DNA of 64,000 bases from Paramecium tetraurelia (taxonomy: Eukaryota; Ciliophora; Oligohymenophorea; Peniculida; Parameciidae): positions 237,578 to 301,577 of the forward strand of contig NW_001798968.1 of NCBI RefSeq assembly GCF_000165425.1, in the 5' to 3' direction. Position numbers and translations under genes: made by a program. Numbering within the stretch: the stretch's first letter is position 1; every line of letters starts with the position of its first letter. The notes beneath the pieces are model-generated. The model made no database searches. It worked only from the letters and a program-made list of their open reading frames with translations, and had not been told where the DNA came from. Below, one piece after another: positions 36,791 to 49,670 of this stretch.

Positions 36791-38199
36791 TTATGATAAT
36801 AGAAATATTATAATACTAATATTGCTTATTCCATTTTAAAAAGCAGATTTAATACTATTATTGGTATATCATCAGAATTTATACTCCAACCAAACAAACA
36901 ACAAAAAATAAGAGTTGCTTGAATAAACCGCAGAAATCTCATTTATAATAAAAGAAATAATTCTAAGAAACTAAGGCTTGCTATTATTTATTTAATGGCT
37001 TTTCAAATAGATTAAATGATTATATTATATTCCTTTATTTGTTTCATTTATATTTGAGCCATAGATATTGCCTTTGAAAATTGCATATTCTTAGCTTAAT
37101 AAAGGACAATAAAATATTAATTACAATTTAGGTTAAGTTATATATGTTTTTTAATCAACTAAATAAAACAATTCAAATTTGCTAGAACTATTAATTTAAT
37201 TTTCTATTTCGACCCATAATGTAATTTGAAGAAAGGAGATTTCATATTATTTAACTTTACACAATATGTCAATTAAAAAGACAAGTTATTTATCCTGTTT
37301 GAGAAGAATAGATAAAAAATTATACATTTCCTAAAATAACTGAGTATGATCTATGTAACTCATTTGACACTTATAACCTCTAAAAAAATTTAGTTGTAAT
37401 TCAAAGTATTAGCAAACTTGTATTAATATTGTGTATTTTCTGCCTATGTTTTTAAATTTTAAATCTAAAAATTCTGTAATCCTGCCTCACAGCATTTACT
37501 CTAAATCTATTCTTAGTAATCAATCTCATCAAAAAATGGCTGTCCTTAATGATGTTCGCAATTGGATATTCTTACAATATGAATGATCAATTCTAATGGG
37601 TTATTTTCATTTTCAACCAAATATATGATATTGGAAATGTTACTATCAGTAACTTGCCTTTATTTCTACTGATATAATTGAAATTTGAGATGTATTTTGA
37701 TATAAATTAAAACCTATTTGTAATAGTTATTTTTGATTTTTCAGTTGAATAAAAAAGTAATTTTAATAGTGTTTTAATTCCTTATTTGAAAACAGAGTGT
37801 TAAAATCCTTTTATCAATTAACATATCTAATCAAACTATCACAATATTGATTTTGATTGGTATCCATATTAAAAAATTTGTAGAATACCTTATAATTTTT
37901 ATCAAAGGTTAATAGCCTTTTTTAGCTATTTCTAAGAAAGATTTTGAATGTTACTTCTCTATGCTTGATTTTATTTATATAAAAATATCCCAAATAAGCA
38001 AATAAATGGTATAATTTTGAAATGAATTTTATTCTCAATAAATGATAATAATGTGAGTATGAATTTATAAATATAAAAACAAAAAATTTCTTATTCAGTT
38101 TATCTCGATATTCTGACAATTTACCTTATTTTTCTAGTTATTAAATAAATTTCAAATAATTTTTGCATCCCTTATTAATTAAATTAAGAAGACTAATAA
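36791..38199. other. Gene-poor stretch, no supported gene
   Basis: About 1.4 kb of A+T-rich DNA upstream of the cullin start. Frames are short and without motifs, and no RNA gene was recognised. Some of it may be decayed 5' sequence of the adjacent Cys-rich relic. Confidence 0.45.
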
Positions 38200-38870
38200 T
38201 AGCTAATTGAATATTTACCCACATAACTTAATTAATAGCTGCAATGTATAGAATGTGAGAATAAATATTGCATGAAATGTATCCCAGGATGGAATTTGTT
38301 TAATTTTAAATGTGTTCAATGTCATGTTGTTGACAATTGTTTGTTTGATTAAGATCATGATTCCACTTAGAATGAGGTGATTTGTGGAGATGGTATAACA
38401 TAAGATCTAGAAGAATGTGATGATGGAAATTCAATTCCGTTTGATGGGTGCTTTGAATGTTTATACCAATTTGAATACAATTTTGTTGAATGTAGAGATG
38501 GAGTATGTATATTATTATCAGAATTGAAAGAGTCAATGATATTTAATTGTGATTTTGGATTTCATTTGATTGATCAAAATTGTTAATCTATTTGTGGATG
38601 ATAATTATAATTAACTTTTTGATGGTCTTGCTCGCTTCATTGTTAGAATTGTTTCGAAGGGTAGTGTTTAAATTTGATAATGGATATTTATTATAAAATA
38701 AAAGATGTTCTGAAAAATTTATGGAGATGGGATTAAGTTGTATAATGAAGAGTGTGATGATGTAAACATATTGATGAATTTTCAGAAAAACGGAAAATTG
38801 AGAATTTATGGAAATGTAACACATAAGAGTAAGATTTGACAATCCAATTTCCAATTATAATATATCAATA
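38200..38870 (+). pseudogene. Relic of a Cys-rich (furin-like/DUF4215) surface protein gene
   Basis: One frame encodes a furin-like Cys run (QCIECENKYCMKCIPGW, CVQCHVVDNC) and a clear DUF4215 repeat (ICGDGI then EECDDGN, FDGCFECLY). It is then broken by TGA after NCQSICG. The theme continues in other frames: WSCSLHCQNCFEG at about 38.62 kb, then YGDGIKLYNEECDD at about 38.72-38.76 kb, without plausible introns to join them. Proteins of this type are large secreted or surface proteins with many repeats in Paramecium. The pieces are too short and out of frame for a working gene, so I call a relic. An unrecognised splice pattern is the alternative. Confidence 0.6.
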
Positions 38871-39166
38871 TGACCTTTAGTATGTAATTTATTTTAATGT
38901 CCTTTCTCAATTTGTGAGAAATGATTGTAATGTATTTTTCTTATTGATTAAGATCAAATAATTTTATTACATCATCATTCTCAATACTAACAATCATTAT
39001 TGCAAGTAGTGATGAAATCATCGGGAATGAGATGGCAAAATTAAGGGGCAAATTTTGAACCTCCATAAGAATGAGGAATATACTGAAAAGCGGATATAAA
39101 AATAATGACACTCCAAAAGCTTATGACTTTAAATTTAATATTTATATAAATAACCATTTTGACTCA

Positions 39167-41064
39167 ATGAAAATACTAGTGTTACTATCTATATTATAGC
39201 AAGTATTGCCTACAAGAGATGCATATTTTGAAACAGGTAATAAAATCCTGTTTTTGGGTATCACTGATCATATATTGCATTTGGAATCATACCTTCCTAG
39301 ATATATTGAGTTTTAATTCAACTTCTAGAAGACATTTGAAATAGCACCATAGGTTTTTGTATCATAAAATCATTTGGATTGGGAAAATTAATTGCCAAAT
39401 GGATTTAGAGAGAGAATTAGTTTTGTAACAATCAAAGGTAAATTTATTATGCAAATAAAGGATTCAGAGTGCAAGTAAATGCTGTAGCAACAACTAAGCT
39501 TTTTGGAATAGGAATTTATTGGTTTGCATTTGATGATACAAGGTTGAAAGTTATTACTTTTGAATCAACTGACCTTTAAGATCTAAAAATTGGCTCAGGG
39601 GAAAGGAAAATATTTTTCACCATTGATCATAATCTTCAAGACGCATCAGAGGGTTTTATCTCCTTATTAGGTATCAGATATATATAATTTAACCATATTT
39701 TGGAATTAAAGGTAATAATTATCAACAGCAATTTTAGGTGGAAGAAATAAATCCAAAAAAGTCGTTATCTCTGTTAGATGCTATCTGCAATCATAAATAG
39801 ACTATATAAAGTTCAATATTCTTTTGGGTGCTGATTAATCATTATGGACATCACCTTCTTTAGCTTATATTGTTGATCCTAATTCAAATCACCCATTTGT
39901 AATTAGGCCAGGCAATGTGGCTGAAGTAACTGAATATATAGAATTCCCATAAGAATAGTTTAACGGTCTAACTATTCCAATTATTTCACTTATAACAATA
40001 AGAGGATATAATTGTGATAAACAATATAACCAGAGATTATATACTATAGTAGAATTACAAAGTCCTTATATTAAAGCAACTTTGGCAAAATGTATACTTA
40101 TATAATACAATAAGGGTGGGATACATTAACTACTGAATTTTACTATTAGGTTGCCATTTATAATCCTAATTATATAATTAAAGATTAAAATTGTGCAGAG
40201 CTTTTCTCTGAATGTAACTATAGGGGCGATTCTCTGATTATTTGTGGAATTGTATCAGATATTTCGAGTTATGGATGGTCTCAACCAATTAAATCGATAT
40301 CTGTTCCAACTGGTAAAACTTTAAGTCTTTTTCAATTGAGTAATTTTCAAGGTACAAAAAGTTCATTCAATTAAAATTAACAATGTATATCATCAATTAA
40401 CAAATTATCTTCAAAACTCCAACCCTTCATATCATTTATAAAAATCCTTTTTCTAAACACAGACATGAATAATAGTTGCTTGACTGTTATCTTTTATAGC
40501 TAATGCAATTATTAAGGAACTGCATTTACAGTAAAACAAGGGTACCATTTATAATCCACAAATCAGATCCCTTTTGAATTTAAGTCAATCATACTATGTC
40601 CAAATATCATTGTTAAATTTAGAGATCCTAAATATGATGGAGGAGGAATAAATGAGTTTTCTTTTTCTTAATCATGCTTTGACAATTATTAGGTAAATCG
40701 TAATTCCTTATTAGTTCCCAAAATATCGATAACCAAGTTGAAGTTATTTAATTTATCTATTAATTTTACAAATTATATAATGCTTCTTAAAATATTAAGA
40801 ATCCTATTTCTCATTTTGCAGAATTTCTTTAAAAATCTTTATAAGTTTAGGTATATGCTATTTTATTATTCAAAATTAATTTCTCTAATGATTGAGAGAT
40901 GTAATAAACTGACAATAGATTTCACTTTATTTTGCTTCTAATCCATATATATTTTGAAAAATTTAAATATAGCTTATAAACCCATAAGGCCAACAAAAAA
41001 TAAATGTATTAACACTTCACTTTAAAGGAAAATTTGGGTTAATCTATAAAAAAATCAATTCTGA
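39167..41064 (+). CDS. Secreted protein with H-type-lectin-like and beta/gamma-crystallin-like modules
   Basis: The ATG at 39167 starts a signal peptide (MKILVLLSILQQVLPTRDAY). Two H-type lectin-like units follow. The first has FEIAPQVFVSQNHLDWE, RISFVTIK, a 23-nt intron and GIYWFAFDD. The second is around 40.0-40.15 kb, with KWDTLTTEFYYQVAIYN after a 23-nt intron. Then comes a beta/gamma-crystallin-like unit: CAELFSECNYRGDSLIICG, SSYGWSQPIKSISVP and LFQLSNFQG, and a similar second one (SCLTVIFYSQCNYQG). H-type lectins bind terminal sugars, and the crystallin-like fold often binds calcium. The 3' end is uncertain: the frame stays open to a TGA at 41062-41064, with a hydrophobic stretch near 40.8 kb that could be a membrane anchor or non-coding. 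Confidence 0.7.
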
Positions 41065-42190
41065 GAAAATACTAAAGTTACAGTTGTTTATTTTTATAGG
41101 CAATTTCACATATTCTAAAATGCATTAAATTTTCTTTAGTTTAAGACTTTTGCATAAGCAAAATGTTTTTAACAATTATATATAAGAAAAGAATGAAGTT
41201 ATGAACATCTGAATAAACAATACTAAAAAGAAAAAATTTTTGAATTTCTAATTGTGAGTTTTGTATATTTTGCTTTAACTAATATCATCTTATCTCTATT
41301 TCCTTTTTATATGAGTAAATAGTTTGCCGTTTTCTATCTGAAGTTTTTTTTAAAAAGCAAATTAATTGCAAAACTTTATCGTGAATCCCTAAATTTTGGT
41401 TAATTCATCTTCTGTTAATTGCATCATCATCATCCATTCAATTGTTCTTTTTTATCCAATATTATCGTTTTATATACTTTAAATTTTTTCTCCTATTATT
41501 GGAATTATTAAATATTTTCCTTATTTCTCCTTGAATTAAGTTTATGTTATTCAGTTAATGCTGCTGGTATAACCTTGAATTTTTGGCCAGGCTTAATTTC
41601 CAATTTTTCTTTATCGTATGTAACTATAAATCTTTGTGGAGATTTTCTTTGTAGATAAATTCTTCTAAATGATTCTCATCTATGCTTCCATAAATTGAAT
41701 AGCCATGAGTAAATTTCAACTAAATTTTTCCAATATACGAAATGATTAAAAGAGAATTACTTTTTAAGCCTAATCAAAGATAATATTATTGTGATTAAAT
41801 AAAGCATTGTTTTAATTCAATATGAATTTAAAAGATAATAGCTTATTCTTTTTATAATTAATCGATAATTATATATATCTTTCTATTTAAAAATATTTCC
41901 ATCATATCCTTTTATTATATCTATATTTTCTATATAATGATTAACTGATATTTATGCTGTTGATGTAGCAATTATTTCATCTATTTAATCTGCTCTAATA
42001 AGAGTCATACTTATTGACAAATGAAACTGAATTAATTTGATATCATTCTAGCCTTTATTAAATATCCCTTTTCATTTCTGGATTTTCAAGTCTGGCTATA
42101 ACTGTGTCCCTTTACGACTCCAGTAATTAGGCTGGGGCTGTTAGAAGTAATAAAAATTTGGCAATTCCCTATAGGGATAGGCTATGAAAT
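41065..42190. other. AT-rich stretch with one coding-like fragment
   Basis: Mostly low-information DNA. On the minus strand, about 41760-41540 reads FTHGYSIYGSIDENHLEEF and, one frame over, KSPQRFIVTYDKEKLEIKPG then KFKVIPAAL. The two pieces abut with a one-base frame change and no intron, so this may be a frameshifted gene remnant. No family was recognised. A 12-bp palindrome (TCCCTATAGGGA) lies near 42.16 kb. Confidence 0.35.
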
Positions 42191-42338
42191 TGGCGATAAA
42201 ATATAAGTGATAAAATAGACGATAAAATATAGGTGAGAAAATAGGCGAAGAATTATAATTTATAAAATAAAGGTGATAAAATAGGTGGTGAAATATAAGT
42301 GATAATTGGTGAAAAAATAGGAAAAGATATAGGTGAAC
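42191..42338. repeat. Degenerate short tandem repeat
   Basis: About ten imperfect copies of a 12-16-nt unit of the form GTGATAAAATATAG or GGCGATAAAATA run head to tail. Spacing varies, and single-base changes are present in most copies. No coding function was recognised. Confidence 0.75.
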
Positions 42339-45300
42339 AATTTTGTCCTTAGTTGATACTAAAAAATCAATTATCTTAATATTTTAAAAATTTGTATGAT
42401 AAAATCAAAATTTTAAATAGGATGATGTATTATTAATCAAAATATTCCTGAATTTTGATTAGATTTGTTTGATGGAGAAAGATTAGGATGTTTAGAATTT
42501 TAATAGAAATTTTTAACAATAATTTTGGAAAAAACATAATTACATAATTTATGGAAGAAATTAATCTTAGGATATTTTAATTAATCAAATTACAATTTAA
42601 GAATTAGCATTTTTAATCAAAGATTTATAAATATTGGTGCAAAATTTAGCACAATTAAATGTAATTTACTCAAATAAAATACTAAATTTTGGGTTCTGTT
42701 GTAAATTCAATAGAATACTTAGTAACACATCATTTCAAAGTTATTAAGAATGTTTTAAACATGCACCAAGGACTCTTGTAATAAAGCCTACCTGTTTATT
42801 ACTTTAAAGCAACAACTACAATGATTTTGATAAACTTTGTAATTTTTCATTTCAGTAACTAAGTGAGCTGATTGTGATAGTTTTTTTATTCTATCAGTGC
42901 GTTTAAGTATGATCAACTTGATATTTTATTAAGTATCTTGGATAAGCATGTAATACTTGTTAAACTTACTGAAAATTCATTTTCTCATTATAAATCATCC
43001 TCTTCTTTTTATCGATCAGCTTAGACGAAAAATAAATTCAACCTAGTCTACTAATGCTTGTGTTGACAGTTCTGATAATTATACCCATGTCTTATCAGCA
43101 TTCTTGGATGCCCTGTTCGAACTAATTTTTCATAATGTGATGCACTTTGGGCAGCGTAGATGCTATAATTAATGAAGAAAATGCGGATTCTACTTATGTT
43201 TAATTTCTTATGATCACAGGCATTTAACTGCTTAGATGGCTACCTAAAACAATAAAACAACAGAGAGTTTATGAAATTACTCTCCTATGAAAATTTAAAT
43301 TCTCCATCAATCTACTGTAAATACGGCCTTATTATTCCTTAGCTTATTCTAACTCTACTTATTTCTCCTCTACTCATCCTATAAACCATCTCATCCATGC
43401 AATTGGTTTTAATTTAGCCATTATTCACTTGATATGTTATTAAAAATGCGGCGCGTCCTTGTCTACATTTGGAATTAGATATTTTAGGCAAACTGATAAG
43501 TGTGCTACAATAATCTCTTTTACTTTACTTGTAGCGTTAAGTGAGAACAAGAATAACATTTGTGTGATTTCTTATCTGCACTTAGAATGTACGAACAGCT
43601 TCAAAGGATGCTCATTAATTGTTGCTTTTATGCGAGATAATACATAACAATCCTTTAATAAAAGTTTGATATTTAATATAGTTACAACTATATTTCCATG
43701 TATTAATGTGAGTTATATTTAATAGTAATATTTATACATATACACAATCAATTAAAGGGAACTTAATGCAACATTATAATGTGCATTTAATGTATTGTTC
43801 ATGATTCGAAACAAAAATAAGAATAATAATTAGCAAGCATGATTAAAACACGCGTGGCTTAACATTGAGCTCGGTCAACACAAAAAAATTGTATTTATTG
43901 TACTGCGTTCATCTTTAGATACAAATTGCATTATTGATACTCTTTTTCTAGTTAGTGTTAGGGCTGTGTAATTTCTTAGTAATAATAGTAATACCTATAT
44001 TAATGAATTTATTATATTATTAATTTACAGGGAGATATAGCCTAAGCACCAGTTTATGTAATGCAGCACCATATATAGGCAGAGCACATGTAACATATAT
44101 GGTTAAAACAGACTTATTTGTGAGTCAAGTTGCATATTTTATTATGGCCTTAATCAAGGAGTACATATAGCAACAACCTAAGGTTGCTTTGAACATTTAG
44201 TATCTGGATGGCTGTGCAAATATGAAAGAAGAGCAACCAGCTCAATACTTTTGCCTTGAATATTTATAAATAACTATTAAGAAGGCAAGTCCAATGTAGA
44301 AGAGAAGCCATCGAGACAGAAATAGTAATATTATTAAAAGCTACAATAGAATTTCTAATCACTCATTGAGTCATCAAAAAATTGGGAGGATTTGCATTTA
44401 CTTAGGAATTATCAAAATATATCGAGGGTGCAACCGCAAAATATTCTAACCCTTTGATGTTGAAATAATAAATTAAGAGGCAATATTTGCACGTTAAAGT
44501 AGCTTGAATGAATCCCAAGCCTATATAATTTGACTTGAAGTTACTTAAATTTCCAAATTGATTTGAGCTAAATAGCGACTAACTTGATATCTAATAATGT
44601 CATGGAATTGTAAGCACAATTAACATTTCCTTTCAGGTCAATTTGGACCTTAATATTATTCTGCAGTCCTTCAATTTACATATGTTCACAGATACATATC
44701 AGGTTATGAATGGAGTAGGTTCATTAAAAGATACAAATATTTTATTATCAACAAGGTATTAACTCCATTTATTTACCTGATAGTATATTTTATGAAATCA
44801 TGCTTTTCGTATCTTTTGAAAACATTATTGGTATCTGCATCACATCCTTTTCGTAGTTATGCTTAAAGAGGTGATAAATAGAAGCATGAATAAGATTCAG
44901 GAAAATTGAAGTTAATGTATCGATCAAGGATCGACTACAGTACTGATAGGATAAATTGCAAAGATATGAAAAATATCATGATATCATCTACCAAAGTGTT
45001 AGTTTTGAACTACCTCCATTTGCTGATAATCCTATAATGTCAACTATATCGAGCCACATAATTGAAACTTAGTGACACAATTAAAACTATGGACGGAATA
45101 TTAAATCGTTGATGAAATAAGGAATATTTGATGCATTAAGTCAAAATTCAGAATATCAATCTAGCAATTTAGCCAACTATAATGTAATAATTTATATCAA
45201 TTAGATTCACTATACTTAGGTGGTTGGCGATAAAAACATGTGACAGGATGGTTGAAGGCAACACAGTTAGAAGCCGCCAAAAAAGGTATCCTTATATGCT

Positions 45301-46335
45301 GTACAAAGTATCGAATGCATCATAAGGATAACAGCTTATAGTTCCAGAACAGTTAATTTGGTGCAACTATTATATCAGATGGTTAAATTAGTTCAATTTT
45401 TGAAATTGCCAGATAAATTGTTGGACGAGTGTGTTTAACAAATACACCATTACTAAATCAGGTGAAACATAAAGTACAAAAAATGAGAAAAACTGTAACA
45501 AGGTTTATGTGATGTTATAAAAAAAAGTACAAAACTGTAAAGCGTTGAATGAATTTAAACTACTACAATACTTCTAGATGAACTTGATACACTACAGGCA
45601 GCCATAAAGAGATATAAATGAGATATAAACATCTATATAACAAGGCATTGAAATTTGAGTAGTAGAGCTTTTATTATAGGTACTTAAAATCAAGTAGCTA
45701 TTAAGATATTTTATACTTTTAGTTGGATGAAGGGTATTCGGATCAGCTTATTTAGTGAATATAAGAGGCTATTAGTAGAAGAATTGTTTATAAGACCACA
45801 TTTAATTAGATGTGAAGAAAAATCATAGGATTTTAAGAGCATTATAAAAAAGGTCAAGAAATAATTAGAAACTTTTGCTTAATTAAAACTTACAAATATC
45901 ATAAAATAATGCATAAAAAAAAGGGTTGTATCAAAACAGAAATGCAAAAGCCACAAACATCAGTAATGTAACTTTAGGAATGCTATGATCCCTGTTGAAT
46001 TCATCAACCAATCCTTAATTGCTAGCTCTAATCCAAAAAAACAGTATTGTCAAAGAAGTATCGTTAAATGGAATATTTAGAACCAGAATCAGAATAAAAT
46101 GAATTAAGAATATCAATTACTTGCTGATATTGGAGTTATCACAATTTTAGGTTATATAAAAACTTATCTGTCACCGTTAAAATGGTTCAGCTATTTAAAC
46201 AAATCCTAAGAGTTATTATTAAAGAAATATCCTCTTTGATAAGCTCAATAGTAGTTTGTACTTTTTATTGAGCAAGTAACGCGGCGTGATTAAGAGAAAA
46301 ACAAAATAATAATAATGTTTGATGATGAATATGTG
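42339..46335. other. Unresolved region, decayed or non-coding, no confident gene
   Basis: About 4 kb with higher G+C than normal intergenic DNA here. Ciliate-code frames run 50-145 codons between TGAs, about what chance predicts. The longest is 44099-44533 (+), starting MVKTDLFVSQVAYF. A plus-strand segment at 42.87-43.17 kb (containing HVLSAFLDALFELIFHNVMHF) and another at 45.0 kb (containing SVSFELPPFADNP) look protein-like, but none has family motifs or consistent introns. They could be fragments of a decayed gene or mobile element. Confidence 0.3.
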
Positions 46336-47516
46336 TCATTGTGAATGGCCTCTTGAGAAGTCGAGAAGTTTACACTCGAGGCGCAGGAGTGTTTAAAAAT
46401 ATTTTCTGTGATCGAAAATTCTGGCATATAATGGGCAAAACATGAATTAGTTCACGGCTATCCTTTCGACTTCAATCTCAAAGAACACTATTCTCCATAA
46501 TTCAAGGATTTTCTTAATCTGGATCTGGGGCTCAGTCAGTATTTTAATAAAATGCTTCCACGACCCTTCATCTGTTACAGTTCTCACCACTATTAATCTA
46601 GTCTAAAGATTCTTGACGAAATAAAAATCAGTATCCGATGTATCAAATATAAGTTCCTCGCATTTCTATAGTGCTGTCGAGACTCTACTTAATTCCGAAA
46701 TGCCACCATTGAATCAACTTTTCCATTTCCAGCTCCCTAACTATCTCAAGTAGCCTTTGAACGTCCGCCCTGGATCGTTGCAATTGCTTAGATACTCGTT
46801 AGTCCATCTAAAGATTCTTTTGTTACCTTAATAATTCTTGTCTAAATCCGACAACATTCTCTCCTCAATTATTCACTATTTTTGTTCATTTGTTGTTATT
46901 TATTTTAATCTAGTTTCTAAAATATTCTTCTTATTTATGAGCTTTCTATTGAGTTCTCTCGGCTGCTCTTTTTAATATGTGGGTTGATAATTTTCTTCCT
47001 TCCTACTGCTAGACAGATGTATTAAGACCAGTCTTATGTTAGTAGTTATATCGAACTCTGACTATGTCCTTATAGAATGCCTCAAGATATTCCATCTAAT
47101 TCCTTCATAGTAAGCCGTGGCAATATATTCCCAAGTCATCCTTCATCAAGTGGGTGTGTCTTCTTGCCCTCTATTGCCCCACATATTGCATGGTGTCTAT
47201 CAGGGAATTGGTTCCATCCATGTAATATAAGTCTAGCCTGAATAATTTTAGGTATGACTGTTAATCCAAGTTTTAGGTGTGATACTCAAGGCGGCTCCCA
47301 TTATAGCGTACTTGGAATATTTTCCATTTACTTCTGTGTTAATACCTATTTCCTTCATTCTTTGTTTCAGAAGTTTGTTTGCTCCATATGGCCTATCCCT
47401 GCATACCTTAAGCCATCTAAACTTCAAATTCTGGATCTGTCTCCCCTTCTTTAGGTCTGGATCCCGATGAATAACATTCTTAGAATCGGGTCCTCCATAT
47501 TCGCTTTTTCCATAAA
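46336..47516 (-). CDS. Coding-like block, possible gene or relic, unrecognised
   Basis: This is the most G+C-rich stretch in the window (around 40%). On the minus strand, successive frames give a basic N-terminal part (RDPDLKKGRQIQNLKFRWLK), a segment YYEGIRWNILRHSIRTQSEF, a coiled coil (SRADVQRLLEIVRELEMEK) and a C-terminal part (DEGSWKHFIKILTEPQIQIK) ending in TGA at 46338-46336. The joins need introns; one 23-nt candidate (GTAGAG...TATAG) exists near 46.68 kb but leaves the wrong phase. It is either an intron-rich gene I could not fully thread or a young pseudogene. No family was recognised. Confidence 0.4.
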
Positions 47517-48821
47517 CGACCTAATAAGACATAAAACTGTTAAAAAGTCTAAATAGGTGGCTTATTAGGGTGATGTTGAATGCTACCAATAGGGGCTGCT
47601 CCTCTTAGAACCTGAATTGTATCTTTTTCTTGACATTCTGAATTTTCTAAAAATATTAAGGGTTGATACTTGGTAAACATTTTTAACAGTAGTTGGATAT
47701 AAAATGCAATCTTAATATACAATAAGCACATTTAAATAGTAACCAAAAGTAGTGTGAGTTAGACATTTATAAGGCGCTAGTATTGCATAAAATAAATATA
47801 GTCAATCCATAAGTCAAATTTGTGTCCGTCGGTGTGGCATGTATATCAAAGGAGCACAAAATGTTATACATTTTAGGGTTTTTATAATGCTAGCAGACTC
47901 AAATTAGGCAATATCTAAATTTGGCCATTAACAGTCTAAGCAAACATTATTATGAAGGATACATGTAGAAACTTGTGATTTCCGTGCTGTATTACTAGAG
48001 TCAGTGTGGTAGTTAGTTCATCACTATAAACGCAGGATAAATAAATTGTATCATGCATGTTTTATCCTTACGGATTCATTTTGTTAATTTCAACTGACCT
48101 AAATAAATTCTAGGAATAACTTTATAAGTACGAAAACTCTTTATTATAACGAATCTAACTGAGGTTGGTTATTGAAGAAAGGTAAGACAGAAACTTATGT
48201 ATTAACAGTTTTGCAGATTCTTATTCCCGATTAATTTTGATGGCTACCTAAGATAAAAATCAAGCATGAATATCACCAGCCACTATTTCTTGAATTATTT
48301 TAGCCTATTAATTTATCTAATAAATTTGAAGTATAACTTGTTATACAAATAATTTCTAAATCTAACGCTTATTTCTGCAGTTCTTAGAATACTTATCTTT
48401 CATCCTAAGTAAAGCTTAAATTATGCTATAATAATATGGAAGATCTAGGTTCAATTTTTCTTTAATTATAAATATAAAATTGGATCAATGAGTGCTGATA
48501 TTTGTAGATTTCGAAATGTGTATAGGTATTTAAAACTCACAATAATTATCTTAGATATATTAAAAAATTCAAAAGAGTTAAGGAGAAGGTCGTTTGCTGG
48601 AAATATCTTTACAATTTTTATTCCTTAGCCGTATAATCTATTAGTTTTTCATGCTAGATTTTGGTCTATAAAACTGTTTGAAAATTTAGATATGCATCAA
48701 ACATCATCTACATTGAAGTCACTCTAAAGATATTTCAATCCACTTATTCATACTATTGAAAAGCCAAGAATCCTAATATTTGCTGGCGAAAATCAAATTC
48801 AACCACAATTACTGATTCCTA
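47517..48821. other. Region without a supported gene
   Basis: About 1.3 kb with TGA in all frames at chance density. No motifs, RNA genes or repeats were recognised. Confidence 0.4.
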
Positions 48822-49332
48822 ATGAGAAAGATCCCGTACTTCATAAACCAATTAAGCATGTTTTTGTAAAAAATTAGAAGAAATGAAAGTAGGGGAGCAA
48901 AAAGTTCTTTGGTTGCTCATAAAAGGCATGAATTATATCAAAATTAAAAGCGTAGATTTGGTTAAGATTGATTACTAGAGGCCGCTTTACCGAATCAATA
49001 ATCAAAAAAAAGATAATAAACAATCTTAAAATTTCAAATAAAGAAGACAGAGATTTGGATTAAAACTTAAGACAATTCTGATTAAAATCAAAATGAAGAT
49101 GATGAATAAGCTTTAAAAAGATATTATTAGGTCATTATGTCGGAGAATATGTGGAATTAAGATGATATTATCTATCATATGCAGGAACTTAATCTTCAAA
49201 TGCTAGGAGATAACTAAAGATTGGGAAAAGGAAGCCTATTTATTACGATCACATTTAAAGATGTAGATAAGTGAAAGAATTGAATTGGGTTATAGAAATA
49301 ACCAGAAAACAACCTCTAATTTAAGTATTTGA
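48822..49332 (+). CDS. Possible small acidic protein gene, unrecognised
   Basis: From the ATG at 48822 (MRKIPYFINQLSMF) a frame runs through a 27-nt candidate intron (GTAGATTT...TACTAG near 48.95 kb). It continues into an acidic/Gln-rich stretch (DNSDQNQNEDDEQALKRYY) and QDDIIYHMQELNLQML, and ends in a TGA at 49272-49274 or, after a further 25-nt intron, at 49330-49332. The composition is typical of Paramecium genes. The length is short enough that chance is not excluded. Confidence 0.4.
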
Positions 49333-49670
49333 GTTTGTTGAACTATGACTACTGTTGATAATCTAAGTTTATTATATTTTCAATGATACGAAGTTCGACA
49401 GAAAATAAATAAGTGTATGGAAAAAGGTTTATCGATGACAGGATGGAGGATCAAATATTAAAAGGCTAGCTATTTTAATACTATTGAGATTAAATTAAAG
49501 TCAAGACACTTTGTTTTTACCTCTGAATCTTAGCAAAAAATAGGATGCATGTGATAGGCAGGTTTGGAGCAATTAATTTTGCAATTAAAAAATTGCAATT
49601 AAATTTGTTCCTAGTTTACAGCCTTTTTATTAGTTAAATTGCCAACTTGCTTATTACCTTGAATGTTAGT

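Noticed and set aside
42860-43690. One long plus-strand gene with internal stops
   Set aside because: The frame has several TGAs in about 275 codons, matching chance, although single stretches look protein-like.
44099-46335. An Argonaute/Piwi gene
   Set aside because: A few lines faintly recalled Piwi N-terminal and PAZ text, but no catalytic block or consistent frame was found, and frame lengths are near chance.
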